From: JBCCSZ01 sp039199225
GTDB lineage: Bacteria; Bacteroidota; Bacteroidia; Chitinophagales; Saprospiraceae
DNA: 28,148 nucleotides
Assembly (NCBI GenBank): GCA_039199225.1
Contig: JBCCSZ010000067.1
Span: forward strand, 1-28,148
Direction: 5' to 3'
Positions 15,885 through 23,522 of this stretch are shown one piece after another. The notes beneath the pieces are model-generated. The model had not been told where the DNA came from and ran no database searches. It saw only the letters and a list, made by a program, of their open reading frames with translations. The translations under genes were made by a program, and so were the position numbers. Numbering within the stretch: the first letter of the stretch is position 1; each line of letters opens with the position of its first letter.

Positions 15885-16938
15885 CCTCAATTCTTTGGAG
15901 GGTTTCATAAATGAGTTTAATGACATTTTCGATATCGTCCTTGTGCGCCATTTCCACCGTTGTGTGCATGTAGCGCAGCGGCAAAGAGATCAAAGCGGCC
16001 GGTACGCCACCGTTGGAATAGGCAAAAGCATCCGTGTCGGTTCCGGTACGTCGAGAGGCCGTTTCTCTCTGGAATGGAATTTCGAAGGAATCTGCTGTAT
16101 CGATGATTAATTGAAGCAGCTTGTTGTGTACGGCCGGTGCGTAGGTCACAGAAGGGCCACCACCACATTTGATGTCGCCATGTTGCTTTTTGTTGATCAT
16201 GGGCGTATGCGTATCGTGGGTCACATCCGTTACGATGGCCACGTTGGGCTTGATGGTGTGGGCGATCATCTCTGCACCCCGGAGGCCAATTTCTTCCTGA
16301 ACAGAATTGACAATATAGAGCGAGTAGGGGAGTTCAATGCCATTTTCTTTGATCATACGCGCTACCTCTGCGATGCAAAAGCCCCCCATGCGGTTGTCCA
16401 ATGCCCGCCCAACATAGTAGCGATCGTTGAGCATTTCCATCTCATCGTCGAAGGTGATGACACAACCAATGTGAATACCCATTTCCAGGATTTCCTCCTT
16501 GTCTTTGGCCCCTACATCAATGAATATATTGTTGATATTGGGTGCAGATTTAGAGTCGTTGCTTCGGCGCGTATGAATGGCCGGCCATCCAAAAACACCG
16601 CGAACCGGTCCCTTGGGGGTGTGAATATTGACCCGTTTGGAAGGTGCGATCATGTGGTCGGAGCCACCATTTCGAGACACATGTATGAAGCCATCGTCGG
16701 TGATGTAGTGAACAAACCAGGAAATTTCATCTGCATGTCCTTCAATAACGACTTTGTAATCCTTACCGGGATTGATGATTCCATATGCTGTTCCATAATT
16801 GTCGGAATCCCATTCGTCGATGAAAGGTTTTATGTATTCCAGCCAAATTTTTTGGCCAGAAGATTCAAAGCCGGTCGGTGAAGCGTTGCTAAGGTATTTG
16901 ATGAGGAATGCCTCTGCATTCTTGTTGATGATGGACAT
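15859..16938 (-). CDS. M42 family metallo-aminopeptidase
   Basis: This 359-aa cytosolic di-metal aminopeptidase belongs to the family of FrvX and glutamyl aminopeptidase/TET enzymes, which trim N-terminal residues from peptides. The metal and catalytic residues are all present: H68 and D70 (EGHADEI), D181 (RALDNRMGG), E215-E216 (VQEEIGLRGA), D238 (VTDVTHDT) and H325 (RYMHTTVE). Length is normal for the family, and the products usually form dodecameric shells. The ATG at 16938 is well placed. It is the first gene of the overlapping four-gene minus-strand cluster; the role of the others is not obviously connected to peptide turnover. Confidence 0.92.
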   Translation of the reverse strand: MSIINKNAEAFLIKYLSNASPTGFESSGQKIWLEYIKPFIDEWDSDNYGTAYGIINPGKDYKVVIEGHADEISWFVHYITDDGFIHVSRNGGSDHMIAPSKRVNIHTPKGPVRGVFGWPAIHTRRSNDSKSAPNINNIFIDVGAKDKEEILEMGIHIGCVITFDDEMEMLNDRYYVGRALDNRMGGFCIAEVARMIKENGIELPYSLYIVNSVQEEIGLRGAEMIAHTIKPNVAIVTDVTHDTHTPMINKKQHGDIKCGGGPSVTYAPAVHNKLLQLIIDTADSFEIPFQRETASRRTGTDTDAFAYSNGGVPAALISLPLRYMHTTVEMAHKDDIENVIKLIYETLQRIEDGHNFKYL

Positions 16939-16969
16939 ACGGTTTTCGTATTAAATGATTCTGGTAAAT

Positions 16970-16989
16970 GACAAACCCCTCTGTTTGTC
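16970..16989. promoter_or_regulatory. inverted repeat in leader of M42 gene
   Basis: GACAAAC (16970-16976) and GTTTGTC (16983-16989) are perfect complements around a 6-nt loop, 31 bp before the M42 start. No T-tract follows on the minus strand, so it is not a clear terminator for pyrE. It may be an operator or a leader hairpin. Confidence 0.35.
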
Positions 16990-17080
16990 TGATGTCTAAT
17001 GTAACGCAGGTAGCAATAAAACGGAACTGCGATGATGGTTTTTGTGTGTTTTTCCCCATGTAAATCGCAAGCGGCAGGCT

Positions 17081-17737
17081 TTACTGTTCCAATCCTGCCG
17101 ACCAATTGGCCGGGTCTTTTCGCCAGGTACCTAAAGAAAGCAAGTCGGATTCATTAATGTATTGGCTTTCAACGGCCTCTTGTATGAGTGTGTGATAGTT
17201 GGTCAAAGTCGTATAAGGACAATTGGCTTCTTCGAATGCCTTTTCGGCCCTTTCAAAGCCATAGGTGAAGATCGCCATAACACCGCAGACATTGGTGCGT
17301 GCCTCCCGTAGGGCTTCCACTGCTTGCAGGCAACTCCCACCGGTAGAAATCAAGTCTTCCACCACTAGGACGCGTTCTCCTCCTTGGATTTCTCCCTCGA
17401 TTTGGTTTTGTCTACCATGCCCTTTGGCCTTATTCCGCACGTAGATGAATGGCAAATTGAGGGCATTGGCCAACAGAGCGCCGTGGGCGATCCCCGCTGT
17501 AGCAACTCCTGCTATGACATCGAACGGTCGGAATGCCTCCGAAATTTCGATGAGCCCTTCCAAAACGATCCGGCGGATGTCGGGGTGGGACAAAACGATT
17601 CTGTTGTCGCAGTAAATGGGCGACTTGAGTCCGGAGGCCCAGGTGAATGGATTTTGAGGACTCAGTTTAATGGCCTTAATTTGCAGCAGTTTCTGTGCAA
17701 CTTCGGCAGCGATTTTTGTATGCGTCAGCTCCTTCAT
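17081..17737 (-). CDS. pyrE: orotate phosphoribosyltransferase
   Basis: The enzyme joins orotate to PRPP to give orotidine 5'-phosphate, the fifth step of pyrimidine synthesis. The ATG at 17737 gives 218 aa; the frame continues to a TTG at 17749, which is not needed. The PRPP-binding motif ERVLVVEDLISTGG is at about residues 121-134. The flexible catalytic loop with RNKAKGHGRQNQIEG is at about 101-115. The N-terminal FTWASGLKSPIYCDNR segment is typical of PyrE. It is divergent from the NUDIX gene and 142 bp before the M42 gene on the same strand. Confidence 0.95.
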   Translation of the reverse strand: MKELTHTKIAAEVAQKLLQIKAIKLSPQNPFTWASGLKSPIYCDNRIVLSHPDIRRIVLEGLIEISEAFRPFDVIAGVATAGIAHGALLANALNLPFIYVRNKAKGHGRQNQIEGEIQGGERVLVVEDLISTGGSCLQAVEALREARTNVCGVMAIFTYGFERAEKAFEEANCPYTTLTNYHTLIQEAVESQYINESDLLSLGTWRKDPANWSAGLEQ

Positions 17738-18121
17738 AAACAGCTGCAAATGTACAAAAATTACGGTTTTGATTCTCTAAAAATGTATTTTCAGCACAAA
17801 TAGTCCTCTTTTCAGTTGCCTAGATAGATGGAAAACGGTGGATAGATTCAACAGACCCAGGTTCCGCCAGGTAAAATTTGAATCTCGATTGGGGCGCCAA
17901 GGAACCATTCTCACAAGGTGGGCCATAAGAATTGCTTGTACTCATTGAGAGAAGGTTTTAATTTTGTATTTCTATATTTGGGTAGGAAAAGGAAGTTTAG
18001 CCGCGGCATGGGTGTGTGAAACCTTATGGGCGCTAGGCACATTCCTTACATTTGATTGTGAGGTTTTATATGGAGATGTTTGTACGTGTTGTTGCATTTC
18101 TTGATTTCAAATCTTTGTGAG
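17738..18121. other. divergent intergenic region, pyrE / NUDIX
   Basis: The 384 bp hold a perfect -7 box for the plus strand at 17973-17980. On the minus strand a TACATTTG (17754 to 17747) overlaps the extreme 5' end of the pyrE frame; used as a -7 box it would give a very short leader. A GATTCAA/TTGAATC inverted repeat lies at 17845-17884 with a 26-nt loop. No small gene is seen. Confidence 0.5.
17973..17980 (+). promoter_or_regulatory. Bacteroidota -7 box (TATATTTG)
   Basis: An exact TAnnTTTG match lies about 140 bp before the NUDIX start. The best upstream TTG (17945-17947) is 25 bp away, a little further than the usual spacing, so the call is tentative. Confidence 0.4.
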
Positions 18122-18775
18122 ATGTACAAAATATACATCAATGAGACGCCTCTTTTTTTGATGCCCAAACAGGAGGCATTGGAGGCCAATTTTGGGAAAC
18201 CCAACTCCTTGATCGGGAAGTATACGGGCAAGACAAAGTTTTTGCTCAATTACATTGACATGCTGGAAAAATCCCAGCGATTTGATTCCGTCTATCTCTA
18301 TGCAGAGGATACAGAGGGGATGTTTCGCGATTTCAAGGCGCTGTTCCTGCCCATCAAAGCGGCCGGTGGGGTGGTGGTCAACACCGTGGGGCAAACCTTG
18401 ATGATCTATCGCAGAGGCTTTTGGGATTTGCCGAAGGGGAAAATCGATCCGGGCGAGGGGAAAAAGGAGGCAGCCATTCGGGAAGTCCAGGAGGAAACTG
18501 GTTTGGAAGAATTGGAGATCGGCAAGCGATTGACGCACACCTTGCATACTTACAAAGACCGTAAGGGACGTCGGGTACTCAAGACGACCTATTGGTATCC
18601 CATGCAGTCGCCTGTGGCGCCCCTAAAGCCGCAGCTTGAAGAGGACATTGAGCAGGCCATTTGGGTGGATTTGCCTACTTTTCTGCAAGAAGGAAAAAAA
18701 ATCTATAAAAGTATACTAGATGTATTGATGGTTGCGTTACAAAGCGGATCTGATACAACAAGCCCAAAAGAGTAG
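18122..18775 (+). CDS. NUDIX hydrolase
   Basis: The ATG at 18122 gives 217 aa; a TTG frame start at 18080 is not needed. The NUDIX box fits G-x5-E-x7-R-E-U-x-E-E-x-G-U exactly: G106, E112, R120-E121 and E124-E125-T-G127-L128. It binds Mg and cleaves nucleoside-diphosphate-linked substrates. The first ~80 residues (MYKIYINETPLFLM onward) are an N-terminal extension common to this Bacteroidota subfamily and not part of the catalytic fold. The substrate is unknown. It is divergent from pyrE, an arrangement that recurs in this phylum as far as I recall, so a nucleotide-related housekeeping role is plausible. Confidence 0.92.
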   Translation: MYKIYINETPLFLMPKQEALEANFGKPNSLIGKYTGKTKFLLNYIDMLEKSQRFDSVYLYAEDTEGMFRDFKALFLPIKAAGGVVVNTVGQTLMIYRRGFWDLPKGKIDPGEGKKEAAIREVQEETGLEELEIGKRLTHTLHTYKDRKGRRVLKTTYWYPMQSPVAPLKPQLEEDIEQAIWVDLPTFLQEGKKIYKSILDVLMVALQSGSDTTSPKE

Positions 18776-19065
18776 ATTTTTTTCGGAAAAAATATCCAAA
18801 ATAGTATTCTGCTATACATATGCTTGCCGTATTTTTCTATTTATTGTCGCTATTTTTGTGAAAATAAATTTTTTGGGTAGAAATCACCTGACTTTCTTAA
18901 TCTAAAGAGCACTATTCACCGTTTTTATATCAAAAAAGAAAGCACTATCTTTAGAATAGGTTTTGAAAACGCCCTTACAGGCATACATCTCTCAAAACTT
19001 AGATTCTCTTCGATAGGCGACCTTAAATCAATTCATCTGTAATCACTCTAAAAAAGGTAAGTGTT
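18776..19065. other. AT-rich intergenic region
   Basis: The region is strongly AT-rich. It holds TATTTTTG (18851-18858), which fits TAnnTTTG, and TATCTTTA near 18949, one mismatch. Either could serve the gene at 19066. No ORF or clear terminator for the NUDIX gene is seen; a TTTTTTTCGGAAAAAA stretch just after its stop could form a weak hairpin. Confidence 0.35.
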
Positions 19066-19449
19066 ATGCACTCTTTGAAATTTCCGCTGGTGCTGTTATT
19101 GGCAGCTTTGTTCACCTCTTCACTCTCTGCCCAAACCGCCTCAGCCGACAACTACGAATCCTTCTCCGTCTCTACCTCCAAGCTCACCGAAGTCAATCCA
19201 AATAACTGGTCCTTTTACGCCGACGAGCAAAATCAAATCTACTACATTGATTTTGAAGCCATCAACGTCAACCTCAACGATGTCGTGGTGAAAAATGCAC
19301 AAAATGAAGTGGTTTTCAAGGATAAAGTCCTCGATTTGCCGGTCAATACCATTTATGAGATTGATTTTAGCGCTTATGGCAGTGGCGAATACCAGATTGA
19401 GTTGCGGTCTTTCACCAGCGTCATCCGCAAGGAGGTTCAGATTCGCTGA
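19066..19449 (+). CDS. small exported beta-sandwich protein
   Basis: The product is 127 aa with a signal peptide (MHSLKFPLVLLLAALFTSSLSAQ). The mature part of about 104 residues is almost all beta-strand, ending in a segment (VNTIYEIDFSAYGSGEYQIELRS, then TSVIRKEVQIR) that resembles the last strands of DUF3244-like and type 9 secretion C-terminal domains. There is no cargo domain before it, so it is not an ordinary T9SS substrate. Inference: a periplasmic or surface adhesin-like small protein. It is a single-gene unit closed by the strong terminator at 19472. Confidence 0.7.
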   Translation: MHSLKFPLVLLLAALFTSSLSAQTASADNYESFSVSTSKLTEVNPNNWSFYADEQNQIYYIDFEAINVNLNDVVVKNAQNEVVFKDKVLDLPVNTIYEIDFSAYGSGEYQIELRSFTSVIRKEVQIR

Positions 19450-19471
19450 CCAGCGACTCTTTCCAACCTCC

Positions 19472-19507
19472 AAAAAAGGCAGTAGCGAGTGCGTTACTGC
19501 CTTTTTT
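19472..19507 (+). terminator. strong rho-independent terminator
   Basis: A 16-bp stem with a single G-U pair, AAAAAAGGCAGTAGCG (19472-19487) against 19492-19507, closes a 4-nt loop (AGTG) and ends in TTTTTT. The A-tract and T-tract on both sides make it potentially bidirectional. It lies 22 bp after the stop of the small exported protein gene. Confidence 0.95.
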
Positions 19508-19779
19508 GTTTATAAGAGGTTGTTTCTAAAATCTTGTTTTGGTAGGTATTCATACGTGCATTGAAAAGTGATCTGAGGAGATTGATTCCAAATTTGTTCG
19601 TAAAAATACGGAGAAAATCAGCTTCTTTAAAAAAGATTGAATTTCAAAGTACTGATAATCAGTTGTTTATATTTTGGCATCTCCATTGACTTTGTTTGGG
19701 TATGGCACAGGTCGTATTTCGCATAGCGATTGAACGCATCAGCCACTTCCTATTTTCCAACCCTTCAAAGCAAAAAATT
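19508..19779. other. intergenic region before two-TM gene
   Basis: This AT-rich region has one notable site, the sigma-54-like element at 19674-19689. In-frame starts for the next gene exist at 19702 and 19780, so the 3' part may be either leader or coding. Confidence 0.4.
19674..19689 (+). promoter_or_regulatory. near-consensus -24/-12 (sigma-54-like) element
   Basis: TTGGCAT, 5 bp, then TTGA approximates TTGGCAC-N5-TTGC, with the right GG-to-G spacing of 10 bp and two mismatches (C to T, and the final C to A). It would place a start site near 19700. A single such match in 28 kb could be chance, but the window also encodes an NtrC-class activator at 25389. Confidence 0.25.
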
Positions 19780-20133
19780 ATGAACATCTACCTAATGATT
19801 GGATTGATCGTATTTGGTTTTGTCCTTGGTATCAAATTGCTAGGAGGCATTATACGACTCTTCTTCCCTTTTTACTTCCCGTTTGCTTCTCCGCATATGA
19901 TGTCGGCTACGCCCGCATCCATACCGGCGAGTACACCTTCAGAAAACAACGAATCGATGCGGATCATTCTGTCTCTTTCTGTGGCGGGATTGATCCTACT
20001 GCTGCTGGCCATCCATCGATATAGTATTAGGATTACGTTTGAAAATAAAGATGCCAGCGGTTGGCTATACCAGGATCAGGAGGCGAGCAAAGCGCAGGCC
20101 GAAGCTACTTTTGTGGCAGAAAAAACGAAATAA
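19780..20133 (+). CDS. small two-TM membrane protein, uncharacterised
   Basis: The ATG at 19780 gives 117 aa beginning MNIYLMIGLIVFGFVLGIKL; an ATG at 19702 would add 26 residues and is less likely because the hydrophobic segment would then be internal. Two membrane segments are visible, at about residues 4-31 and 63-80, separated by a Pro/Ser/Ala/Thr-rich loop. The tail has an EASKAQAEATFVAEK helix. No family is recognised. It is the gene just upstream of the signalling cluster, 302 bp away. The palindromic element at 20121 overlaps its stop codon. Confidence 0.5.
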   Translation: MNIYLMIGLIVFGFVLGIKLLGGIIRLFFPFYFPFASPHMMSATPASIPASTPSENNESMRIILSLSVAGLILLLLAIHRYSIRITFENKDASGWLYQDQEASKAQAEATFVAEKTK

Positions 20134-20159
20134 TTTCGTTTTTAGGCGAAATAATTTCG
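20121..20159. repeat. palindrome CGAAATAATTTCG in two copies 21 bp apart
   Basis: The 13-bp palindrome occurs at 20126-20138 and 20147-20159. The first copy extends to 11-bp arms (20121-20131 and 20133-20143), including an A-run and a T-run, and spans the TAA stop of the two-TM gene. A partial third copy, GAAATAAT, is at 20189-20196. The first copy could act as a weak terminator. The spacing of two helical turns would also fit cooperative binding of a dimeric regulator. Confidence 0.6.
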
Positions 20160-20435
20160 TGTTGGATGGTGCTTTCTTCTTTTTGAATGAAATAATATCT
20201 AATACGAATAAATAATAAGTAATTGATAATCAGATTCTTGTTGGCTGCCAAAGCCCTTGCCCAACCAAAGTCAGCTGTTCGGCACAGTTTGCGTAAAACC
20301 TATTGTTAGACATTCGTTTAGATACCTATACTTAATCCGTAGAGCGGAAGACTTGGTATTGTTGAACATATATGTTATCATTGTCTAGAGCGTAAAATAA
20401 GTCTGATAGATATTGTTCATCAATTAACAGTTGAT
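20134..20435. other. 302-bp region upstream of the signalling cluster
   Basis: It contains the second CGAAATAATTTCG copy, a partial third copy, and a 12-bp perfect palindrome at 20365-20376. A promoter-like pair (CTTGG at 20352-20356; TATCATTG at 20376-20383, one mismatch to TAnnTTTG, 20-bp spacer) is present. No ORF is seen. Confidence 0.5.
20365..20376. promoter_or_regulatory. 12-bp palindrome overlapping a candidate promoter
   Basis: AACATATATGTT is a perfect palindrome lying in the spacer and touching the candidate -7 box TATCATTG (20376-20383), about 60 bp before the start at 20436. Its position would suit a repressor operator. The core is plain alternating AT, so chance is possible. 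Confidence 0.35.
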
Positions 20436-23400
20436 ATGCCTACTCAATTGAACAGACTTGTGATTCCAAGGTTTAAAGATGAATTTTGCCAGCTGCTCCA
20501 ATCGCGTCTACACGCGGTGACCCGACAGTTCATCAACTTTGAACATCCCTATACGCTTTTCATCAACATCGTCGATCGCTCGGATAGTTTAAACTTCGAA
20601 AACAAAGACCTCATCTGTGCCGGCATCGAACGGCAACGCCGCCTCCTGGAAGAAGCTCTCCATAAGCAGAATGGCTCGAAGAAGTTACTGGCTTGCTGGA
20701 ATAAGATCGAACGAACGGCCATCCCAAAGACCAGTAGAAGGAGCAGGGCGACCCTTATGATGAATAAGTTCAATGCAAAAGCACTGTCTTTACAGGATGT
20801 AACGGTCAACTATCTCAGGGATTATTTCCATTACAACCCGGATGCAGTAGTCTTTGAAGAGAATATTTCAAAATTCAGTGAATACAAGAAAGCAGAATAT
20901 GCGATCATCAACCAATATTTTACCATTCCGGATGATTGCTACATTTCGATTCCTCTATTTCAGTTTGCCTATCTGGACGGTGCAGTCCACATCGTTTTTA
21001 CGATCAAGGACAAAAGCAATATGAACTACAGGGATGGCAAGGCCAGGCTCATCAAAACCTTCAGCCATGAATATGAGAGTTTACTGTTGAATTGGGATGT
21101 CGTAGATCGAAATGCCTATCGTCGCTCGCCCTTGAAGCGCCGGTTGGATGAATTGCATTTCATCGAGCATTACGACGTACCGATTTTGCAGGAGCTCAAC
21201 TTTAAGCGATACTACAAAGAGTCGATGTACTACCTCCAAAAGCGCATCAGCCAAAACGATGAGATTCCGGATGAAGTGCGCAAGCTCTATCGCAAGACAG
21301 CCGTCATTTCTATTTTGCTGGATTCCTACGCCCACAACATCAGCGCCCACAGCTTGGTGGGCTTGAGCTGGTTGATTAAATGCCGGACTGAGTTTTTGCA
21401 GAATGCCACCAGGTTGGCAAGTAGTAAATTGGATAAGGTGGGATTTATCTATTCCGACCAATACCATTCCAGTGAGTTTTACCCCTTGGTTCGATTCTTA
21501 ATGGATAAGGGAGCCTTTTGGACGGGCTTGTTGCGCGAACAGAATTTTGGTGGCAGTTCGAGTAGCTTGTATTCTTTGCTGTGGCACGACTTTGCCAACA
21601 ACCCTCTTTATCTGGGAACCATTGCGGCCTCCGAAGGGATTTACAAACTCATCCTGAAAGTGACTGTTTTGGAGCGGCGGGAAAAAGGTGCGAATGGCAT
21701 CCAACGAACAAAGCACATCAAAATGGTAGATGGGGAACCCGCTAGCGGGAACCTGGCCGAAATAAATTTGACGCAGCCTCGCAAGATCACCGAAAAGTCG
21801 GCAGAGCACCTCAGCCACTATGTTCGCAGAGGCAACAAGCACGAGATTTTGAAAAAGGCTTTGCTGAACTGTCGTGCTTTTTTTCCGAGTGGCATTGTTG
21901 GAAAGCATTCCTTTTTTACCATTCTGGAAAATGAAATCAGAAATGTCAAGCATTTTTCGGAGTCGGCACTGGAGGGGATGAGAAATAAGGGCTTGGTCTT
22001 GCACCTCTCGGTAGAGCCCACCTCTTACAATAAAAATCGGATGAAGGAGGAGGGAACCGACCGCGAATTGTATAAGATCGGGGTGTGGATTGAGTCGAGG
22101 GTTTCTTTGAGCAAAAAGTTGGTCTTAAAAAAGATCGCGCGCATAGAGGGCGACATCATGGATACCAATTACAAACCAAAGCTCGGGGGGAGTATGCAGG
22201 ACAAGGTTTGTGCGGCCATGTTGTTCAACAACTCCTTCGTCAGTGTGCAAAATAAAAAGACGCCCCGCGACTTGCAGTATTACCCCTGGGTGAAATCTGG
22301 TTGCGGAGAGGTGACGGATAACAAGTATGAAAACCGAATTGTAGACTATGAAATTTCCTCCAATCGCTACAAGGAAAACAAGGATTATTTCGATGAGGAA
22401 TTGCGGCTACCGAAGGAGGGTTATTTGAAAAAATTCTTTCATTTGTGGCAAGCCAAACCCGTTTTATACATCGACGAAGATAAATTGTTGGAAATAAAAC
22501 GCGGATGGGAAAATGTTGCGCGCTTTCGTTTCGTTGTAACGAATAAGAAATACAAATTTCCCAAAAACCAACTGATTGCCCACGGCTTGATTCGGATTAT
22601 TAGTTCGAATGTTCGGCAATTACACAATGCGTATCGTCGCTGGTTTTTGAAGTGGTTCAAAAGAAAGTGGGCGCGCATCAATTTCCGAATCAACAAGCAA
22701 ATCATTGCGCAAATAGTATATAGTGAGGAAGGTACAAAATTCTACAATGTCTTAGCTAGAAAGGAATTGTACCAGGAGCGGAAGAAGGTCACTTTCTGGC
22801 ATCGAAACTACGAGCAACAGGACATCTACCTGGCCCATGGGGCGCTGGGAAAGGAAGTCGCTGGTGCAGATGTTTGTCGCTTTCGCAGCCACGGTATATT
22901 ACGAGGGCATTACTGCCAGGGGCAACCCATAGAAGATGCTGAAATGTCGGACGCTCTGGCCTCCGAACTGTTTGAACACCTACATACCCGCATTGCTATT
23001 TTTGACAATCGCATCGAGGAAAGAGTGAGTTCTATACCGATCGACGTTTTGGAAAAGCAATTAAAATGCGGCATTTATAGGGAAGACATCCATCATTGGC
23101 AACGGATAAAATCCGAAGGTTTTTACAACTATCATTTTCTGGTCCTGCATTTGTCATTCATCGAAAAATTGGGAACGCGGATGCGGGAAGAGTTTAATGA
23201 GTCAAACATTAACCAGTTCATAAAAAAAGAGATTTTAGACGCTAAAGGAAAGCCACCAAATAATTTTTATCTGGTGATCACAACTGGTAGGGGACGGACA
23301 GAGTGGTGGAGTAACCTGGATTGGGAGTACAAGCAATTTACCACCTTTAGAGCCGTAGAATCTCTGATCTCTGCAACGGAACTGGCCGCAAGTTTGGAGG

Positions 23401-23450
23401 ATGATTTTGAGTTGAAATACCGCTTGTCCAAAGCACTTTTTGGTTCCTAG
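20436..23450 (+). CDS. divergent GHKL/histidine-kinase-like protein with novel C-terminal domain
   Basis: This soluble 1004-aa product has no signal peptide or TM segment. Residues ~1-280 are not recognised. A DHp-like helix with SYAHNISAHSL (297-307, H300 and H305) follows, then a family-specific segment rich in aromatics (FWTGLLREQNFGG, 361-373; NNPLYLGTIAASEGIYKL, 388-405). An ATPase N-box-like stretch HSFFTILENEIRNVKHF (491-507, with E498, N499, N503) comes next, and a glycine segment LGGSMQDKVCAAMLF (583-597). The usual DxGxG box is not recognisable, so ATP binding may be weak or altered. Residues ~790-1004 form a separate domain with RSHGILRGHY (817-826), IAIFDNRIEERV (853-864) and ITTGRGRTEWW (948-958). 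It heads the six-gene cluster and probably donates phosphate to, or otherwise controls, the downstream receivers. Confidence 0.72.
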   Translation: MPTQLNRLVIPRFKDEFCQLLQSRLHAVTRQFINFEHPYTLFINIVDRSDSLNFENKDLICAGIERQRRLLEEALHKQNGSKKLLACWNKIERTAIPKTSRRSRATLMMNKFNAKALSLQDVTVNYLRDYFHYNPDAVVFEENISKFSEYKKAEYAIINQYFTIPDDCYISIPLFQFAYLDGAVHIVFTIKDKSNMNYRDGKARLIKTFSHEYESLLLNWDVVDRNAYRRSPLKRRLDELHFIEHYDVPILQELNFKRYYKESMYYLQKRISQNDEIPDEVRKLYRKTAVISILLDSYAHNISAHSLVGLSWLIKCRTEFLQNATRLASSKLDKVGFIYSDQYHSSEFYPLVRFLMDKGAFWTGLLREQNFGGSSSSLYSLLWHDFANNPLYLGTIAASEGIYKLILKVTVLERREKGANGIQRTKHIKMVDGEPASGNLAEINLTQPRKITEKSAEHLSHYVRRGNKHEILKKALLNCRAFFPSGIVGKHSFFTILENEIRNVKHFSESALEGMRNKGLVLHLSVEPTSYNKNRMKEEGTDRELYKIGVWIESRVSLSKKLVLKKIARIEGDIMDTNYKPKLGGSMQDKVCAAMLFNNSFVSVQNKKTPRDLQYYPWVKSGCGEVTDNKYENRIVDYEISSNRYKENKDYFDEELRLPKEGYLKKFFHLWQAKPVLYIDEDKLLEIKRGWENVARFRFVVTNKKYKFPKNQLIAHGLIRIISSNVRQLHNAYRRWFLKWFKRKWARINFRINKQIIAQIVYSEEGTKFYNVLARKELYQERKKVTFWHRNYEQQDIYLAHGALGKEVAGADVCRFRSHGILRGHYCQGQPIEDAEMSDALASELFEHLHTRIAIFDNRIEERVSSIPIDVLEKQLKCGIYREDIHHWQRIKSEGFYNYHFLVLHLSFIEKLGTRMREEFNESNINQFIKKEILDAKGKPPNNFYLVITTGRGRTEWWSNLDWEYKQFTTFRAVESLISATELAASLEDDFELKYRLSKALFGS

Positions 23451-23522
23451 TAAAAGGGGAGGCAACTAATGCACTTGACACAAAAATTTCATGAATAGAT
23501 TTAAAAAAAACAAACATTTTTT

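Noticed and set aside
16111..16881. 256-aa open frame on the plus strand
   Set aside because: It is antisense to the M42 peptidase gene, which has every catalytic residue in place. It is a shadow frame.
17916..17936. Sigma-54 promoter before the NUDIX gene (GGGCCATAAGAATTGC)
   Set aside because: The spacing is 11 bp and the -24 element is poor; a perfect TAnnTTTG box is present nearby instead.
20252..20306. Sigma-54 promoter directly before the signalling cluster (CGGCACAGTTTGC)
   Set aside because: The spacing between GG and GC is 8 bp, not 10, so it would not be a working -24/-12 element.
22860..23310. Caspase/CHAT protease assignment for the C-terminus of the 1004-aa protein
   Set aside because: The HG motif fits, but no catalytic Cys is visible in the second strand-end motif (TTGRGRTEWW), so I do not assert protease activity.
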